From Embleya sp049739465 (GTDB lineage Bacteria > Actinomycetota > Actinomycetes > Streptomycetales > Streptomycetaceae), in the NCBI RefSeq assembly GCF_049739465.1, contig NZ_JBMHHY010000001.1:186001-250000 (forward strand): a DNA stretch of 64,000 bases, given 5' to 3'. Positions within the stretch are counted from its first letter, which is position 1. Each line of letters starts with the position of its first letter. Shown piece by piece: positions 60,522-64,000 of the stretch. The notes below the pieces were generated by a model that saw only the letters and a program-made list of their open reading frames with translations, was not told where the DNA came from and did not search any database. Both the position numbers and the translations under genes were made by a program.

Positions 60522-64000
<3,479 letters not shown>

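Overview
The window is high-GC DNA from a filamentous actinomycete, most likely Streptomycetaceae or a close relative. The evidence is dense GTG/TTG starts, GTGA/ATGA stop-start overlaps, and a gene order that from memory matches the Streptomyces core segment from ispG through rimP-nusA-infB-rbfA-truB-ribF, an ESX locus, rpsO-pnp, dapB, thyX, dapA and RNase J to the osaC/osaA osmostress genes. Genus cannot be fixed from sequence alone. No tRNA, rRNA, CRISPR array, insertion sequence or prophage was seen.

Layout. (1) 1-9.3 kb: the end of a site-2 protease, ispG, two secreted TAP-type alpha/beta hydrolases, two GNAT acetyltransferases, then an opposing three-gene unit (lipoprotein, ferritin-like DUF4439 protein, APH-type kinase). 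(2) 9.5-19 kb: the translation/transcription operon rimP, nusA, ylxR, infB, ylxP, rbfA, DHH phosphoesterase, truB, ribF, closed by a strong hairpin at 19.0 kb. (3) 19-42.8 kb: a type VII secretion (ESX) locus. It encodes EccB, EccC, EccD, EccE, two mycosins, two WXG100 proteins, an EspI-like MinD ATPase with a roughly 1000-residue Pro/Gln-rich N-terminus, a WXG-domain protein with a Gly/Pro-rich tail, and a compositionally distinct three-gene cassette (29.8-33.6 kb) of unrecognised proteins. EccA is absent from the locus. (4) 42.9-54.5 kb: rpsO, pnp, an M16 peptidase, dapB, a small membrane protein, a TetR/GNAT pair, a lipoprotein, thyX, dapA and RNase J. (5) 54.8-64 kb: a peptidoglycan-binding secreted protein, an orphan AbiEi-like protein with a degraded nuclease-like tail, a GNAT, a repeat-rich 0.7-kb non-coding stretch, then divergent osaC-like (RsbW-PAS-GAF-GAF-SpoIIE) and osaA-like (HAMP-array kinase, cut by the window end).

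How it works together. Region 2 supplies translation initiation, ribosome maturation and RNA modification. Region 3 is an envelope machine: EccB/C/D/E form the membrane complex, the mycosins are its proteases, and the small YxxxE-bearing helical proteins are probable substrates. Region 4 couples RNA turnover (pnp, RNase J) with lysine/diaminopimelate (dapA, dapB) and thymidylate (thyX) synthesis. Region 5 ends in an osmotic-stress signalling pair. The most likely under-described system is the ESX accessory cassette at 29,823-33,586, which lies between two mycosins and has clearly lower GC at its distal end.
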